From contig NZ_AFOY02000019.1 of assembly GCF_000217955.3 (NCBI RefSeq), positions 496,001 to 560,000 on the forward strand: 64,000 bases of DNA. The letters are read 5' to 3'. Below the pieces are notes generated by a model that was not told the DNA's origin, did not search any database, and saw only the letters and a program-made list of their open reading frames with translations. Both the position numbers and the translations under genes were made by a program. Of the stretch, positions 36,140-45,216 are shown piece after piece. Numbering within the stretch: position 1 is the stretch's first letter; each line of letters starts with the position of its first letter. Source of the stretch: Pseudomonas fluorescens HK44. Lineage in GTDB: Bacteria > Pseudomonadota > Gammaproteobacteria > Pseudomonadales > Pseudomonadaceae.

Positions 36140-36452
36140 GAAGTTCAAGAGTGAAGCCCTTGAGTCGGTTCACGACTCGGCTACTGCATTGTTGTCGATC
36201 GGCGCTATCAGCAAGACCACCATGCGCCAGTTCGATGAGTCATGCCTGGCACAGGTGCCAGAGGCGATTCCCGCCGAGCAGATCAAGCAACTGCGCGAGC
36301 GTAACAATGTCAGCCAACCGGTGTTCGCCCGATATTTGAATACCAGTGCTTCTACCGTCAAACAGTGGGAAGCGGGCGACAAGCACCCCAGTGGCATGGC
36401 ATTGAAGCTGCTGAGCATCGTGCAGAAGCACGGGCTGGAAATACTGGCCTGA
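36132..36452 (+). CDS. HTH antitoxin (HigA/NadS-like)
   Basis: The product has 106 residues. An N-terminal toxin-neutralising part is followed by an XRE-type helix-turn-helix (NNVSQPVFARYLNTSASTVK, about 65-85) that ends QWEAGDKHPSG. GGAGG stands seven bases before the ATG at 36132, inside the toxin gene, giving strong antitoxin translation. It probably binds the palindrome at 35746-35762. Confidence 0.85.
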   Translation: MSKKFKSEALESVHDSATALLSIGAISKTTMRQFDESCLAQVPEAIPAEQIKQLRERNNVSQPVFARYLNTSASTVKQWEAGDKHPSGMALKLLSIVQKHGLEILA

Positions 36453-36533
36453 GATGATCCGCAAGCGCTGAGAAGCTGGATCGCCGCCCCAGTGGCTGCG
36501 ATCTTTTCAAGCTGCTCCGATTCCTGTCACCGA

Positions 36534-38366
36534 TCACGCGTTCTTCTGCTCCATCACCGCGCGATAAAACAGCCACTCCTGCTCCAGCACATGGGCCTGA
36601 TTGTGGGCCTTGCGAAAGCCGTGGCGCTCGTCCGGGTAGTAATGGGCCTGGGCGGGAATACCATTGTCTTGCAGGGCCTTGAGCATATCGCGGGTCTGTT
36701 GCGGCACCACTACAGCGTCGAGTTCGCCTTGGAAGAAGATTACCGGCACGCGGATTTCACTCGCGTGCAGCAGCGGTGTACGGGCGACGTAGCGCTCGGA
36801 GTCCTGCTGCGGATCGCCGATCAGCCAGTCCAGATAGTCACCTTCAAACTTGTGGGTGCTGCGGCCCAGGGCAGCCGGGTCGCTGACGCCATACAAACTG
36901 GCGCCCGCGGTGAAGACGTCCCGAAATGCCAGCGCGCAGAGTGTGGTGTAACCGCCGGCACTGCCACCGCGAATGAACGCGTGATCGTCGTCGATCAAAC
37001 CTTGTCCGGCGAGGTAGGCGACCACGGCGCAGGCGTCTTCGACATCCACGTCGCCCCAGCTCAGGTGTAGCGCCTGCCGATAGGCGCGACCGTAGCCGCT
37101 ACTGCCGCGATAGTTGAGGTCGGCGACCGCGAAGCCCCGTTGTGTCCAGTACTGGATTCGCGGATCGAGCATCGGGTAGCACGCCGACGTTGGCCCGCCA
37201 TGAATAAACACCAGCAACGGTGGTTTGGCGACATCGGTCATGGCCGGATAAAAGAAACCGTGGGCCTCGCCGGCACCGCTTGGGTAGCGCAGTGTTTGTG
37301 GCTGGCTGATGTGCTCGGCGGGCAGCGGTGCTACTCCGCCCGCCAGCACCCGGACTTGATGGCTTTTGCGGTTGATGGCAATCACCGCAGAAGGGCTGAC
37401 CGGCGAAGCCACGATGCAGTAGACAGATTCCTGATCCAGCGCCAGATTTCGGAAGCGACTGTAGTCGCCGGTGAAATCCTCGGTGGAATTGCCAGCGCAC
37501 AGCCCCAAGCGTCCGAAACCCTCCACGGTCCAGCTCGCCAGGTAATTCTTTTCGCCAAGCGGCAACCAAGTGCAACCGCCAAGCTGCCACGGCGCCGGAG
37601 CATGATCGGCGTCGCTGCTGGGCAGCGGCTGCAGACCTGAATCGGTTTCGACCCACGGCTGCCAGAATCCGGCGCGATCGGTCAGGCAATACAGGCGGCC
37701 GGCATCATCGAAGCGAGGCTGTTGCAAGGACTCTTCAGACGCATCACCCGCTACGCAGCGCGGCTGGCCGAAAGCGCCGTTGGTGTCGCGTTCGGCGACC
37801 ATCAAGCGGGTCGCGGTCCAGGGTTGATGCGGCCGGCTCCATTCGATCCAGGCCAACCGCCTGGCATCTGGACTCAAGGTTGGCGCCGAATAGAAGTCTG
37901 CGCCTTCAACCAACAGCTGACGTTTACCGTCTGCCGGATCGATGGCCACCAGGCGATGCTGATTGCCTTGCTCTTCGACGGCGAGTACCTGCCCGCCGGC
38001 AAATTGCAGATCGCCGTAACGGCATTCACCCGAGGTCAGCGCTTGAGGTATTTCGCCTACCAACGATTGCCGATACAGCTGCTGATCTGTCTCGTTGACG
38101 AAGACCACGCCATCATCGCTCAAGCAAAACGATCCGCCACCGTATTCATAGACCCGACTGCGCGCGCTGAACCCCGGCGGGGTCAGGCAATGGGCGGTGT
38201 TTTCGCGCCAGTGCCAGATTCGGCAGGCGCCATCTTCGGGGCGGTACTCATTCCAGAACACACCCTGAGCGCCGACGCACAAGTCAGTGAAATCGACACC
38301 GGCCGCTACGGCTTTGAGGGCGCTCAAGGGTTCAGCTTTTAACGATGAGGCGTGAGTTTCGTTCAT
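36534..38366 (-). CDS. S9 family prolyl oligopeptidase-like peptidase of the PQQ cluster
   Basis: The product has 610 residues: a beta-propeller domain (about 40-365) and a C-terminal alpha/beta hydrolase. The catalytic Ser is in [10 protein letters not shown], the Asp in GELDAVVVP and the His in DERHGF. It has no signal peptide, so it is cytoplasmic. It overlaps the pqqE 3' end by 35 bp and continues that operon. In other pseudomonads a peptidase of this type follows pqqE (named pqqH or pqqM by different authors). A role in processing the PqqA-derived peptide is proposed but not shown. Confidence 0.85.
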   Translation of the reverse strand: MNETHASSLKAEPLSALKAVAAGVDFTDLCVGAQGVFWNEYRPEDGACRIWHWRENTAHCLTPPGFSARSRVYEYGGGSFCLSDDGVVFVNETDQQLYRQSLVGEIPQALTSGECRYGDLQFAGGQVLAVEEQGNQHRLVAIDPADGKRQLLVEGADFYSAPTLSPDARRLAWIEWSRPHQPWTATRLMVAERDTNGAFGQPRCVAGDASEESLQQPRFDDAGRLYCLTDRAGFWQPWVETDSGLQPLPSSDADHAPAPWQLGGCTWLPLGEKNYLASWTVEGFGRLGLCAGNSTEDFTGDYSRFRNLALDQESVYCIVASPVSPSAVIAINRKSHQVRVLAGGVAPLPAEHISQPQTLRYPSGAGEAHGFFYPAMTDVAKPPLLVFIHGGPTSACYPMLDPRIQYWTQRGFAVADLNYRGSSGYGRAYRQALHLSWGDVDVEDACAVVAYLAGQGLIDDDHAFIRGGSAGGYTTLCALAFRDVFTAGASLYGVSDPAALGRSTHKFEGDYLDWLIGDPQQDSERYVARTPLLHASEIRVPVIFFQGELDAVVVPQQTRDMLKALQDNGIPAQAHYYPDERHGFRKAHNQAHVLEQEWLFYRAVMEQKNA

Positions 38367-39507
38367 TGCGAAAGGCCAATTGTTCGATGGTCTGGGTAGC
38401 GTGCTCGGCTTCTTCGCGGGCCTTGAGGATCACGCCGTGATGTTCTGACTTGCTGCACACCGGGTCGGCGTTGCTCGCGTCACCCGTGAGCATGAAGGCC
38501 TGGCAACGGCAGCCGCCGAAGTCCTTTTCTTTCTCGTCGCAGGAGCGGCACGGCTCGGGCATCCAGTCGTAACCGCGGAAGCGGTTGAAGCCGAACGAGT
38601 CGTACCAGATGTGCTGCATGCTGTGATCGCGAACGTTTGGAAATTGCACCGGCAACTGTCGCGCGCCGTGACACGGCAGGGCGGTGCCGTCCGGGGTCAC
38701 GGTGAGGAAGATGCTGCCCCAGCCGTTCATGCAGGCTTTGGGGCGTTCTTCATAGTAGTCCGGGGTAACGAAGATCAGCTTGCACGGGTGACCTTCGGCT
38801 TCGAGTTTGGCGCGATATTTGTTGGTGATGCGCTCGGCGCGTACCAGCTGTTCCTTGGTCGGGAGCAAACCGACGCGGTTGAGCTGGGCCCAGCCGTAGA
38901 ACTGGCAGGTGGCGAGCTCGACGAAGTCGGCTTCCAGGGCAATGCACAGCTCGATGATGCGGTCGATCTTGTCGATGTTGTGCCGATGGGTGACGAAGTT
39001 CAGCACCATCGGGTAGCCGTGCGCTTTCACTGCACGGGCCATTTCGAGCTTCTGCGCGAAGGCTTTTTTCGAACCGGCCAGCAGGTTGTTCACCTGTTCA
39101 TCGCTGGCCTGGAAACTGATCTGGATGTGATCGAGACCGGCCTTCTTGAAGTCGCTGATTTTCTGCTCGGTGAGGCCAATCCCCGAGGTGATCAGGTTGG
39201 TGTAGAAGCCCAGTTTGCGGGCCTCGGCGATCAGCTCTGCAAGATCCTGACGCACCAAGGGCTCACCGCCAGAGAAGCCCAACTGCGCCGCGCCCATTTC
39301 CCGCGCCTCGCGAAACACCTTGAGCCACTGCTCGGTGCTGAGCTCTTTGCCTTGTTCGGCGAAATCCAGCGGGTTCGAGCAGTAGGGACATTGCAGCGGG
39401 CAGCGGTAGGTCAGCTCGGCGAGCAGCCACAGCGGCAGGCCAATTTCGGGTTTGGGCGGCAATGGCGGGGCCGCTGATTCAGGCAAGCTCGATCCAGTGC
39501 TCTGCAC
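38332..39507 (-). CDS. pqqE: PQQ biosynthesis radical SAM enzyme
   Basis: The product has 391 residues from a GTG at 39507 with GGAGG six bases upstream, inside the pqqD 3' end. The radical SAM motif is CPLQCPYC. C-terminal SPASM cysteines include [28 protein letters not shown] and CSKSE. It forms the Glu-Tyr carbon link in PqqA presented by PqqD. The longer frame reading into pqqD is rejected. Confidence 0.95.
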   Translation of the reverse strand: MQSTGSSLPESAAPPLPPKPEIGLPLWLLAELTYRCPLQCPYCSNPLDFAEQGKELSTEQWLKVFREAREMGAAQLGFSGGEPLVRQDLAELIAEARKLGFYTNLITSGIGLTEQKISDFKKAGLDHIQISFQASDEQVNNLLAGSKKAFAQKLEMARAVKAHGYPMVLNFVTHRHNIDKIDRIIELCIALEADFVELATCQFYGWAQLNRVGLLPTKEQLVRAERITNKYRAKLEAEGHPCKLIFVTPDYYEERPKACMNGWGSIFLTVTPDGTALPCHGARQLPVQFPNVRDHSMQHIWYDSFGFNRFRGYDWMPEPCRSCDEKEKDFGGCRCQAFMLTGDASNADPVCSKSEHHGVILKAREEAEHATQTIEQLAFRNERNSRLIVKS

Positions 39508-39754
39508 GGGCGACCTCCATGAATTGCTCGATGTCGTCAACGAGCTCGGGTACGCCGGGAAACTGGGCATCCAGTTCGGCAATGATCGCCGCGACGTCAC
39601 GCTCACCGTCGATCAGACCACCAATCAGCGCGGCGCTTTCGTTGAGCTTGATCATGCCTTCCGGGTACAGCAGCACATGGCCTTTTTGCGCCGGTTCGTA
39701 CTGGAAGCGGTAGCCGGGACGCCAGCTTGGGGTCTTGCTGCGGTCGAAACTCAT
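39479..39754 (-). CDS. pqqD: PqqA-binding chaperone
   Basis: The product has 91 residues, a winged-helix RRE-type peptide chaperone (PQQD). [20 protein letters not shown] is the characteristic N-terminal stretch. It presents PqqA to PqqE. Its start overlaps the pqqC stop by 4 bp and its end overlaps pqqE by 29 bp. Confidence 0.94.
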   Translation of the reverse strand: MSFDRSKTPSWRPGYRFQYEPAQKGHVLLYPEGMIKLNESAALIGGLIDGERDVAAIIAELDAQFPGVPELVDDIEQFMEVARAEHWIELA

Positions 39755-40503
39755 AAGGCGATCCCTTTATGCCAGACCCGTTGCGCGGTCACGCTGTGAT
39801 AAGGCGGGCGGTTCAGTTCATAAGCCATGCTCATGGCATCGAGCATGCTCCAAAGGATGTCCAGTTTGAACTGGAGAATTTCCAGCATGCGCTGCTGGCC
39901 TTCGTACGTGGTGTAGTGCTGCAGGGTGATCGCCAGACCGTGCTCGACATCACGCCGCGCCTGACCCAGCCGCGTGCGGAAATACTCATAACCGGCCGGA
40001 TCGATCCACGGGTAATGCTGCGGCCAACTGTCCAGGCGTGACTGGTGGATTTGCGGCGCGAACAGTTCGGTCAGCGAGCTGCTGGCGGCTTCCTGCCAAC
40101 TGGCCCGACGGGCGAAGTTGACGTAGGCATCCACTGCGAAACGCACGCCGGGCAACACCAATTCCTGGGAACGCAGTTGCTCCGGGTCCAGGCCAACGGC
40201 TTGGCCGAGACGCAACCAGGCTTCGATGCCACCGTCTTCACCGGGCGCGCCGTCGTGGTCGAGCAGGCGTTGAATCCACTCGCGACGGACTTCACGGTCC
40301 GGGCAGTTGGCCAGAATGGCAGCGTCCTTGAGCGGGATATTCACTTGATAGTAGAAGCGGTTGGCGACCCAGCCCTGGATTTGCTCGCGAGTCGCCCGGC
40401 CTTCATACATCGCCACGTGATACGGGTGATGGATGTGGTAGTAGGCGCCCTTCGCCCGAAGCGCCTGTTCGAACTCGGCAGGGGAGAGTGGTGTGTCAGT
40501 CAT
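39751..40503 (-). CDS. pqqC: Pyrroloquinoline-quinone synthase
   Basis: The product has 250 residues from the ATG at 40503 ([11 protein letters not shown]), which has CGGAG seven bases upstream. It is a cofactor-free oxidase that closes the ring and performs the final eight-electron oxidation. [20 protein letters not shown] at the N-terminus and [20 protein letters not shown] are hallmark stretches. Separated from pqqB by a REPIN of 90 bp. Confidence 0.96.
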   Translation of the reverse strand: MTDTPLSPAEFEQALRAKGAYYHIHHPYHVAMYEGRATREQIQGWVANRFYYQVNIPLKDAAILANCPDREVRREWIQRLLDHDGAPGEDGGIEAWLRLGQAVGLDPEQLRSQELVLPGVRFAVDAYVNFARRASWQEAASSSLTELFAPQIHQSRLDSWPQHYPWIDPAGYEYFRTRLGQARRDVEHGLAITLQHYTTYEGQQRMLEILQFKLDILWSMLDAMSMAYELNRPPYHSVTAQRVWHKGIAL

Positions 40504-40555
40504 TTCGGTTCTCCGGGGAATAACCGTTGGATTCTGTGGTGTTTGCTCTGGCCTC

Positions 40556-40645
40556 ATCGCGAGCAAGCCTTGTTCCTACAGTATTGCGTCGCACGCCATT
40601 TGCGCGCTCGCCAAAGGTCTCGTAGGAGCAAGGCTTGCCCGCGAT
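40556..40645. repeat. REPIN inside the pqq operon
   Basis: The element is 90 bp: ATCGCGAGCAAGCCTTGTTCC and the inverse GGAGCAAGGCTTGCCCGCGAT flank a spacer containing TACAGTATTGCGTCGC. The spacer is nearly identical to that at 61315-61404, also 90 bp. It lies between pqqB and pqqC and could affect the message stability on either side. Confidence 0.85.
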
Positions 40646-40668
40646 AGACCGCGCAGCGGTCTCCGCTC

Positions 40669-41580
40669 TTACAGCTCGATACTCATGCCATCGTAGGCTA
40701 CTTCAACATTGCGCCGAACCAGTTCGGCGCGCTCGGCCGAGTCCTCATCGAGGATCGGGTTGGTGTTGTTGATGTGGATAAGTACTTTGCGCTGTTTGGG
40801 GAGTTGCTCCAGCACTTCGAGCATGCCGCCGGGGCCGTTCTGTGCCAGATGGCCCATCTCCCGGCCGGTGCGGGTGCCGACGCCACGGCGCTGCATCTCA
40901 TCGTCGTCCCACAGCGTGCCGTCCACCAGCAGGCAATCGCTGCCTGCCATGATCTCCAGCAGCGGCGCATCGACCTTGCCCAGCCCTGGCGCATAGAACA
41001 ACTTGCCGCCCGTTTGCAGGTCTTCGACGATCAACCCGATGTTGTCGCCCGGGTGTGGGTCGAAGCGATGTGGCGAATAGGGTGGTGCAGCGCTACGCAG
41101 TGGCAATGGGGTAAAACGCAGGTTCGGGCAGGCCGGGACGCTGAAGCTCTGGTCGAGTTCAATGCGGTTCCAGTTCAATCCGCCGTTCCAGTGGGTGAGC
41201 ATGGTGAACAGCGGGAAGCCGGTGCTCAGGTCTTCATGGACCATGTCGGTGCACCAGACCTGATGCGGGCAACCTTCGCGCAGGCTCAGCAGGCCGGTGG
41301 TGTGGTCGATCTGGCTGTCCATCAGGATGATCGCGCTGATGCCGGTGTCACGCAGGGAGCGGCCCGGCTGCATCGGGGCGAAGCTCTGGAGCTGCGCGCG
41401 AATGTCCGGCGAGGCGTTGCACAGGACCCAATTCAGGCCGTCATCGGAAATCGCGATGGACGACTGGGTGCGCGCCTCGGCCCGCAGGCTGCCGTCGCGA
41501 AAACCTGCGCAGTTCACGCAATTGCAGTTCCACTGCGGAAAACCACCGCCGGCGGCGGAACCTAGAATCTGGACAAACAT
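40669..41580 (-). CDS. pqqB: PQQ biosynthesis protein B
   Basis: The product has 303 residues of metallo-beta-lactamase fold. It begins [17 protein letters not shown]; the Cys-rich CNCVNC is in the first 25 residues. The metal site includes SQIDHTTG. It is thought to hydroxylate the tyrosine of the cross-linked peptide. It is separated from pqqA by an attenuator. Confidence 0.95.
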   Translation of the reverse strand: MFVQILGSAAGGGFPQWNCNCVNCAGFRDGSLRAEARTQSSIAISDDGLNWVLCNASPDIRAQLQSFAPMQPGRSLRDTGISAIILMDSQIDHTTGLLSLREGCPHQVWCTDMVHEDLSTGFPLFTMLTHWNGGLNWNRIELDQSFSVPACPNLRFTPLPLRSAAPPYSPHRFDPHPGDNIGLIVEDLQTGGKLFYAPGLGKVDAPLLEIMAGSDCLLVDGTLWDDDEMQRRGVGTRTGREMGHLAQNGPGGMLEVLEQLPKQRKVLIHINNTNPILDEDSAERAELVRRNVEVAYDGMSIEL

Positions 41581-41605
41581 GGTTGCTCCATCACTTCAAC
41601 GCTGA

Positions 41606-41637
41606 AAATAAAAACGCCCCGGACGGGCCGAGGCGTT
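41606..41637 (-). terminator. pqqA-pqqB attenuating terminator
   Basis: On the minus strand AACGCCTCGG and CCGGGGCGTT form a 10-bp stem with one mismatch and a 5-nt loop, followed by a T-rich tract (TTTTATTTT). It lies 28 bp after the pqqA stop. It would let pqqA RNA far exceed the rest of the operon, as PqqA is a consumed substrate. Confidence 0.85.
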
Positions 41638-41665
41638 GTACCGCATGTTCTACCCAAGGGCAGTA

Positions 41666-41740
41666 TCAACGGCTGGCGAAGTACATGGTGACTTCAAAGC
41701 CGATACGCAGGTCGGTGTAAGCAGGTTTGGACCAAGTCAT
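41666..41740 (-). CDS. pqqA: PQQ precursor peptide
   Basis: The product has 24 residues: MTWSKPAYTDLRIGFEVTMY and then FASR. Glu16 and Tyr20 (EVTMY) supply the atoms of PQQ. The ATG at 41740 is preceded by GAAGGAACGTTTTT. The small size explains why it is easily missed. It is followed by the attenuator and pqqB. Confidence 0.97.
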   Translation of the reverse strand: MTWSKPAYTDLRIGFEVTMYFASR

Positions 41741-41877
41741 AAAAACGTTCCTTCAGGCTCGTGAGAAAATTCACTCTATACCTATAGTCCACCTCCCGCA
41801 GGAGATGTTCAGAGGCTTGCCGGGCTATGTTACTGAAACGTTTCTGCAAATTGGAGACATCTCTCGAAGAAAGCCCA

Positions 41878-44361
41878 TTACAGCCCCGGTAATGATCGGG
41901 CTATCGGTTGCCAGGTGCCGTCCGGGCAGGCATTGGTGGCCAGGCATCTGCGGCCACCTGCTGCGTGAATCAGGCGCCTTGCTGCGTCGAGCAAAGCTGT
42001 GCGATCCAGCAGCAACACGGCCTGTTGCAACTGGAACAGGTAATCCGACGAATGGCCGCCCAGTTTGCCCTGCCACAGCAGTTCAAAGGCCTGGGCAAGC
42101 GGCATGGCATTGCCGTCGAGTTGTTCGGCCAGGGTCTGGCGTTGATTGATCAAGACCGCATCATCGAGCGTCGAGATCAGTTCGGGCAGTTGCTTCAGGA
42201 AGGCTTCGATGTGTTCGAGGATCTCTTTCACCGGCGCGTTCGGCGATTGCACGCCGAACAGCAGCCCGGTTTGCCCGTTGATCTGGCGGACACCACTGAA
42301 CACTGCGTAGCCCAATTGCAGTTCGACCCGCAGGCGCTGATAGAACGGCGTTTGGCAGAGTTGTGCCAGCAGTCGCCACACGGCTTCGTCGGCCAGCTCT
42401 TGAGTAGGCGTCGGACAAAACAGCAGCAGTGCATTCTCGTTGGTGTTGCTAGGTACTGCGCTCCAGAGGTGTTGGCCGGCAATGGAGACCGGCGCGGTCA
42501 TCTCGCTGTCGGGAATGCCGGGAACACGGCTCAAGGTGCGGGTGAGCGCTGTTTGACTGGTTGCCGGCAGACCTGCAGCCAGTCCATCCCAGCGTGCGCT
42601 GGCCCAGATGTGCTGTAGGTCATCGGCACTGGCCGGCTGCGATGTCGGGTGCGCATCCTGTCCCTGGCAATGCACCGGCAATACCTTAAGCAACTGCCGG
42701 ATTGCAATCAGCGGCGCTGGTGATTCGGTATTGAGCCAGGCATCGGCGGCGGGCTTCGTCAAACGCAGCAGCGCCTGTTCGAGAATCGCCGGCATTGGCT
42801 CATGCCGTCCGCTTATTTTCAGCAGCCATTGATTGCCCGTTTCATTGAAGGACAGATCGACGCCCGCCTGACTGGCGTCATCGCACAGGTCTTGCAGGCT
42901 ACGGGCCAGTGTCGGCTGAAGATTGGCTGGCGGTGCGGAGTCGAGGCGCCAGCGCAGGCAAACTGCCGCTTCGCCGCTATCGTCTGCCAGTGCCGGGCTG
43001 AACTGCATGGGCGAGCGTTCGCGGCGACTGCGCGTGCGATCCTGGGCAAACGTGCGCAAGCCGCGATGGGCGCTGGTTTGTCCGCGGATCAAACCGGCCG
43101 GTGCTGACACCTCGGCCGAGCGCAGGAACGGATTGGCGGGCGGCAGTTGCCAGGTGACATCCAGGTTATCCATAGGTGTCGGATTCATCTGCTGCAAGAT
43201 CGCCTTGAGGGCAATCACACCCGACTCCGAGAGTTCTGGCTCCAACTTCTCGCCATCCAGTCGGGCAAGCGTCAAGGTGTTGCTGGCCTGACGTTTTCGC
43301 TGTTGCAGCAGGGCATATTCTTCGCGCAGCTCCGACCAGTCGGCATGGCCGGCGAAGAAGCTCAGCCAATCGCCGAGCAGCTTGCTGATTGTCCCGGTCT
43401 GCGTTGCGGCACTGGCCGTCAGGTTGAACTCGACCTGCAGCAGTGCTTGCCCGGCGAATTGGTACAGCGGCACCGCCTTCAGGCTGTCGATCAATTGGCG
43501 ATAGCATAGCTCGGCGAACACGCCGCCCGGTTTCGATGCGTTCAGCCAGGTGCAGAGAAAATCCAGCGCTTCACGGGAAGCGCTCGGCAAGGCTTCGAAT
43601 GCAAACAGCAGGTTGAGTCGGCGTTCGTCAGCCTGTTGATAACTGTGGTTTGCGGTTGCCATCAACGCGGGCGGGGCGTTTTGTGGTTGCTGCTCACCGA
43701 CGGCGAAGTCGGCGCTCAAGCGCTCGGCCAGGCTGCGCAATTCATCCACAGACTGCGGACCGGCAAGGCTCAGAGTTATTTGACCGGTCTGGTAGAAACG
43801 CTGATAGAACGCGCTTAAGGCCTGTTGAAACTCAGGTTTCTGCACCGCCAGGCTGTCGCGATTGCCGGCATGGAAACCGCGCAATGGATGATCTGATGCA
43901 AGCCCGTCGAACAACGCGACTTGTCGTTGCGCCTCGGCATCCTGAGTCCAAGCGATGAATTCGGCTTCCAGGACTTCCCGTTCACGCAACTGATCGTCTG
44001 GATTCAGACGCGGGTGGGCGAGCATGTCGCACAAACGCTCAAGCCCTCCGGCAAAGGCCTGAGGCGGTAATTCGAAGAAAAAGTCGGTGGTGCGCTCGCG
44101 GGTGCTGGCGTTCAGTTGTCCGCCATGACGTTGCACGTAAGCCATCAACCCATCGTTTGCCGGAAAGCGTTCGGTGCCGAGAAAGAACAAGTGTTCAAGA
44201 AAGTGCGCCAGCCCAGGCCAGGCCAGTGGGGCGTCGTGGCTGCCGGCTGCAACCCGTAAAGCCGCGGCGCAGCGCTTCAAACCGGGCGTATGACGAAGTG
44301 AAACCCGCAGGCCGTTGGCCAGGGTTTCGATGTGAGGGAGAAGGTGGGTCGGCGCAGGCAT
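41878..44361 (-). CDS. pqqF: PQQ biosynthesis M16 protease
   Basis: The product has 827 residues of the M16 (inverzincin) family. The zinc motif HxxEH is HFLEH, followed by LFFLGTERFPANDG. It has two M16 halves, the C-terminal one lacking the zinc motif. It is thought to cut the modified PqqA peptide. The ATG at 44361 lies in one arm of a 12-bp inverted repeat, with GCGGAAG in the loop. It lies upstream of pqqA on the same strand. Confidence 0.92.
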   Translation of the reverse strand: MPAPTHLLPHIETLANGLRVSLRHTPGLKRCAAALRVAAGSHDAPLAWPGLAHFLEHLFFLGTERFPANDGLMAYVQRHGGQLNASTRERTTDFFFELPPQAFAGGLERLCDMLAHPRLNPDDQLREREVLEAEFIAWTQDAEAQRQVALFDGLASDHPLRGFHAGNRDSLAVQKPEFQQALSAFYQRFYQTGQITLSLAGPQSVDELRSLAERLSADFAVGEQQPQNAPPALMATANHSYQQADERRLNLLFAFEALPSASREALDFLCTWLNASKPGGVFAELCYRQLIDSLKAVPLYQFAGQALLQVEFNLTASAATQTGTISKLLGDWLSFFAGHADWSELREEYALLQQRKRQASNTLTLARLDGEKLEPELSESGVIALKAILQQMNPTPMDNLDVTWQLPPANPFLRSAEVSAPAGLIRGQTSAHRGLRTFAQDRTRSRRERSPMQFSPALADDSGEAAVCLRWRLDSAPPANLQPTLARSLQDLCDDASQAGVDLSFNETGNQWLLKISGRHEPMPAILEQALLRLTKPAADAWLNTESPAPLIAIRQLLKVLPVHCQGQDAHPTSQPASADDLQHIWASARWDGLAAGLPATSQTALTRTLSRVPGIPDSEMTAPVSIAGQHLWSAVPSNTNENALLLFCPTPTQELADEAVWRLLAQLCQTPFYQRLRVELQLGYAVFSGVRQINGQTGLLFGVQSPNAPVKEILEHIEAFLKQLPELISTLDDAVLINQRQTLAEQLDGNAMPLAQAFELLWQGKLGGHSSDYLFQLQQAVLLLDRTALLDAARRLIHAAGGRRCLATNACPDGTWQPIARSLPGL

Positions 44362-44393
44362 GAGCACTTCCGCTACTTAAGAAGTGCTCATGC
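44358..44393. promoter_or_regulatory. 12-bp inverted repeat containing the pqqF start codon
   Basis: GCATGAGCACTT (44358-44369) and AAGTGCTCATGC (44382-44393) are perfect inverted copies with a 12-nt spacer. In the pqqF transcript the start codon is in the 3' arm and the ribosome site GCGGAAG spans the loop. It also lies only 17 bp beyond the davA stop, so it could be a davA 3' hairpin, a regulator site or a translation control hairpin. Confidence 0.7.
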
Positions 44394-44409
44394 TAGCGAA
44401 AACCTGGGA

Positions 44410-45204
44410 TCAGCGCTTGTTCAGGTCGCCGTAGAGCTCTGGCCGACGATCGAGAAAGTAGCGATTGGCGGCGCGAGAATCGAGCATCAACTGCCGATCC
44501 AGCGTACCAATGATCAATGCTTCATCCAGGCCGGCCTGGGCGATGCGACTGCCATCCGGCGCGGCGATGCTGCTTTGACCGCAGTAATGGATCTCGCCTT
44601 CGTGACCACAGTAATTGGCGTACGCCACGTAACACTGGTTCTCGAAGGCCCGCGAGCGCACGGTGACATCGGCGATGAAGTCGTAGGGAATCATGTTCGC
44701 CGTCGGCGCCAGAATCAGCTCGGCACCGGCCAGTGCCAGGCGCCGGGCGTTTTCCGGAAACTCCAGGTCGTAGCAGATCAAAAAGCCAAGCTTCCAGCCA
44801 TTGAGCTCCACCAGTGGAAACTCATCCGGTCCAACGCTGAACATCGAATGATCGAGCTCGCCGAACAAGTGAGTCTTGCGGTAGTTGGCCAGACGTTCGC
44901 CTCGGCTGTCGATCAACTGCACGGCGTTATAGATCTGCCCGTCCTCGGCGCGCTCCGGGTAGCCATACACAATGGCGATGCCGGAGGCCTTGGCAACGCT
45001 CGCAATGTACTGCGCGCAAGCACCGTCTTGCGCCTCGGCCAATGCGCCAACCGCTTCGGCGCCGATGTTGTAGCCGGTCAGGAACATCTCCGGGAACACC
45101 AGCAGATCGGCGCCCGAGGCCTCTGTCGCGAGCTTTTGCAGGCGTTGCAGATTACCGGCAACGTCGAGCGGTAGCGGCGGGCATTGGTAGAGAGCTACGC
45201 GCAT
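44410..45204 (-). CDS. davA: 5-aminopentanamidase (delta-aminovaleramidase)
   Basis: The product has 264 residues of the nitrilase (CN-hydrolase) superfamily. The triad is Glu in VFPEMFLTGYN, Lys in YRKTHLFGE and Cys in FLICYDLEFPE. It hydrolyses 5-aminopentanamide to 5-aminovalerate in L-lysine catabolism. The assignment rests on the adjoining davB gene 12 bp upstream and the same arrangement in P. putida (PP_0382/PP_0383, from memory). Confidence 0.88.
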   Translation of the reverse strand: MRVALYQCPPLPLDVAGNLQRLQKLATEASGADLLVFPEMFLTGYNIGAEAVGALAEAQDGACAQYIASVAKASGIAIVYGYPERAEDGQIYNAVQLIDSRGERLANYRKTHLFGELDHSMFSVGPDEFPLVELNGWKLGFLICYDLEFPENARRLALAGAELILAPTANMIPYDFIADVTVRSRAFENQCYVAYANYCGHEGEIHYCGQSSIAAPDGSRIAQAGLDEALIIGTLDRQLMLDSRAANRYFLDRRPELYGDLNKR

Positions 45205-45216
45205 TTCGGACTCCTC

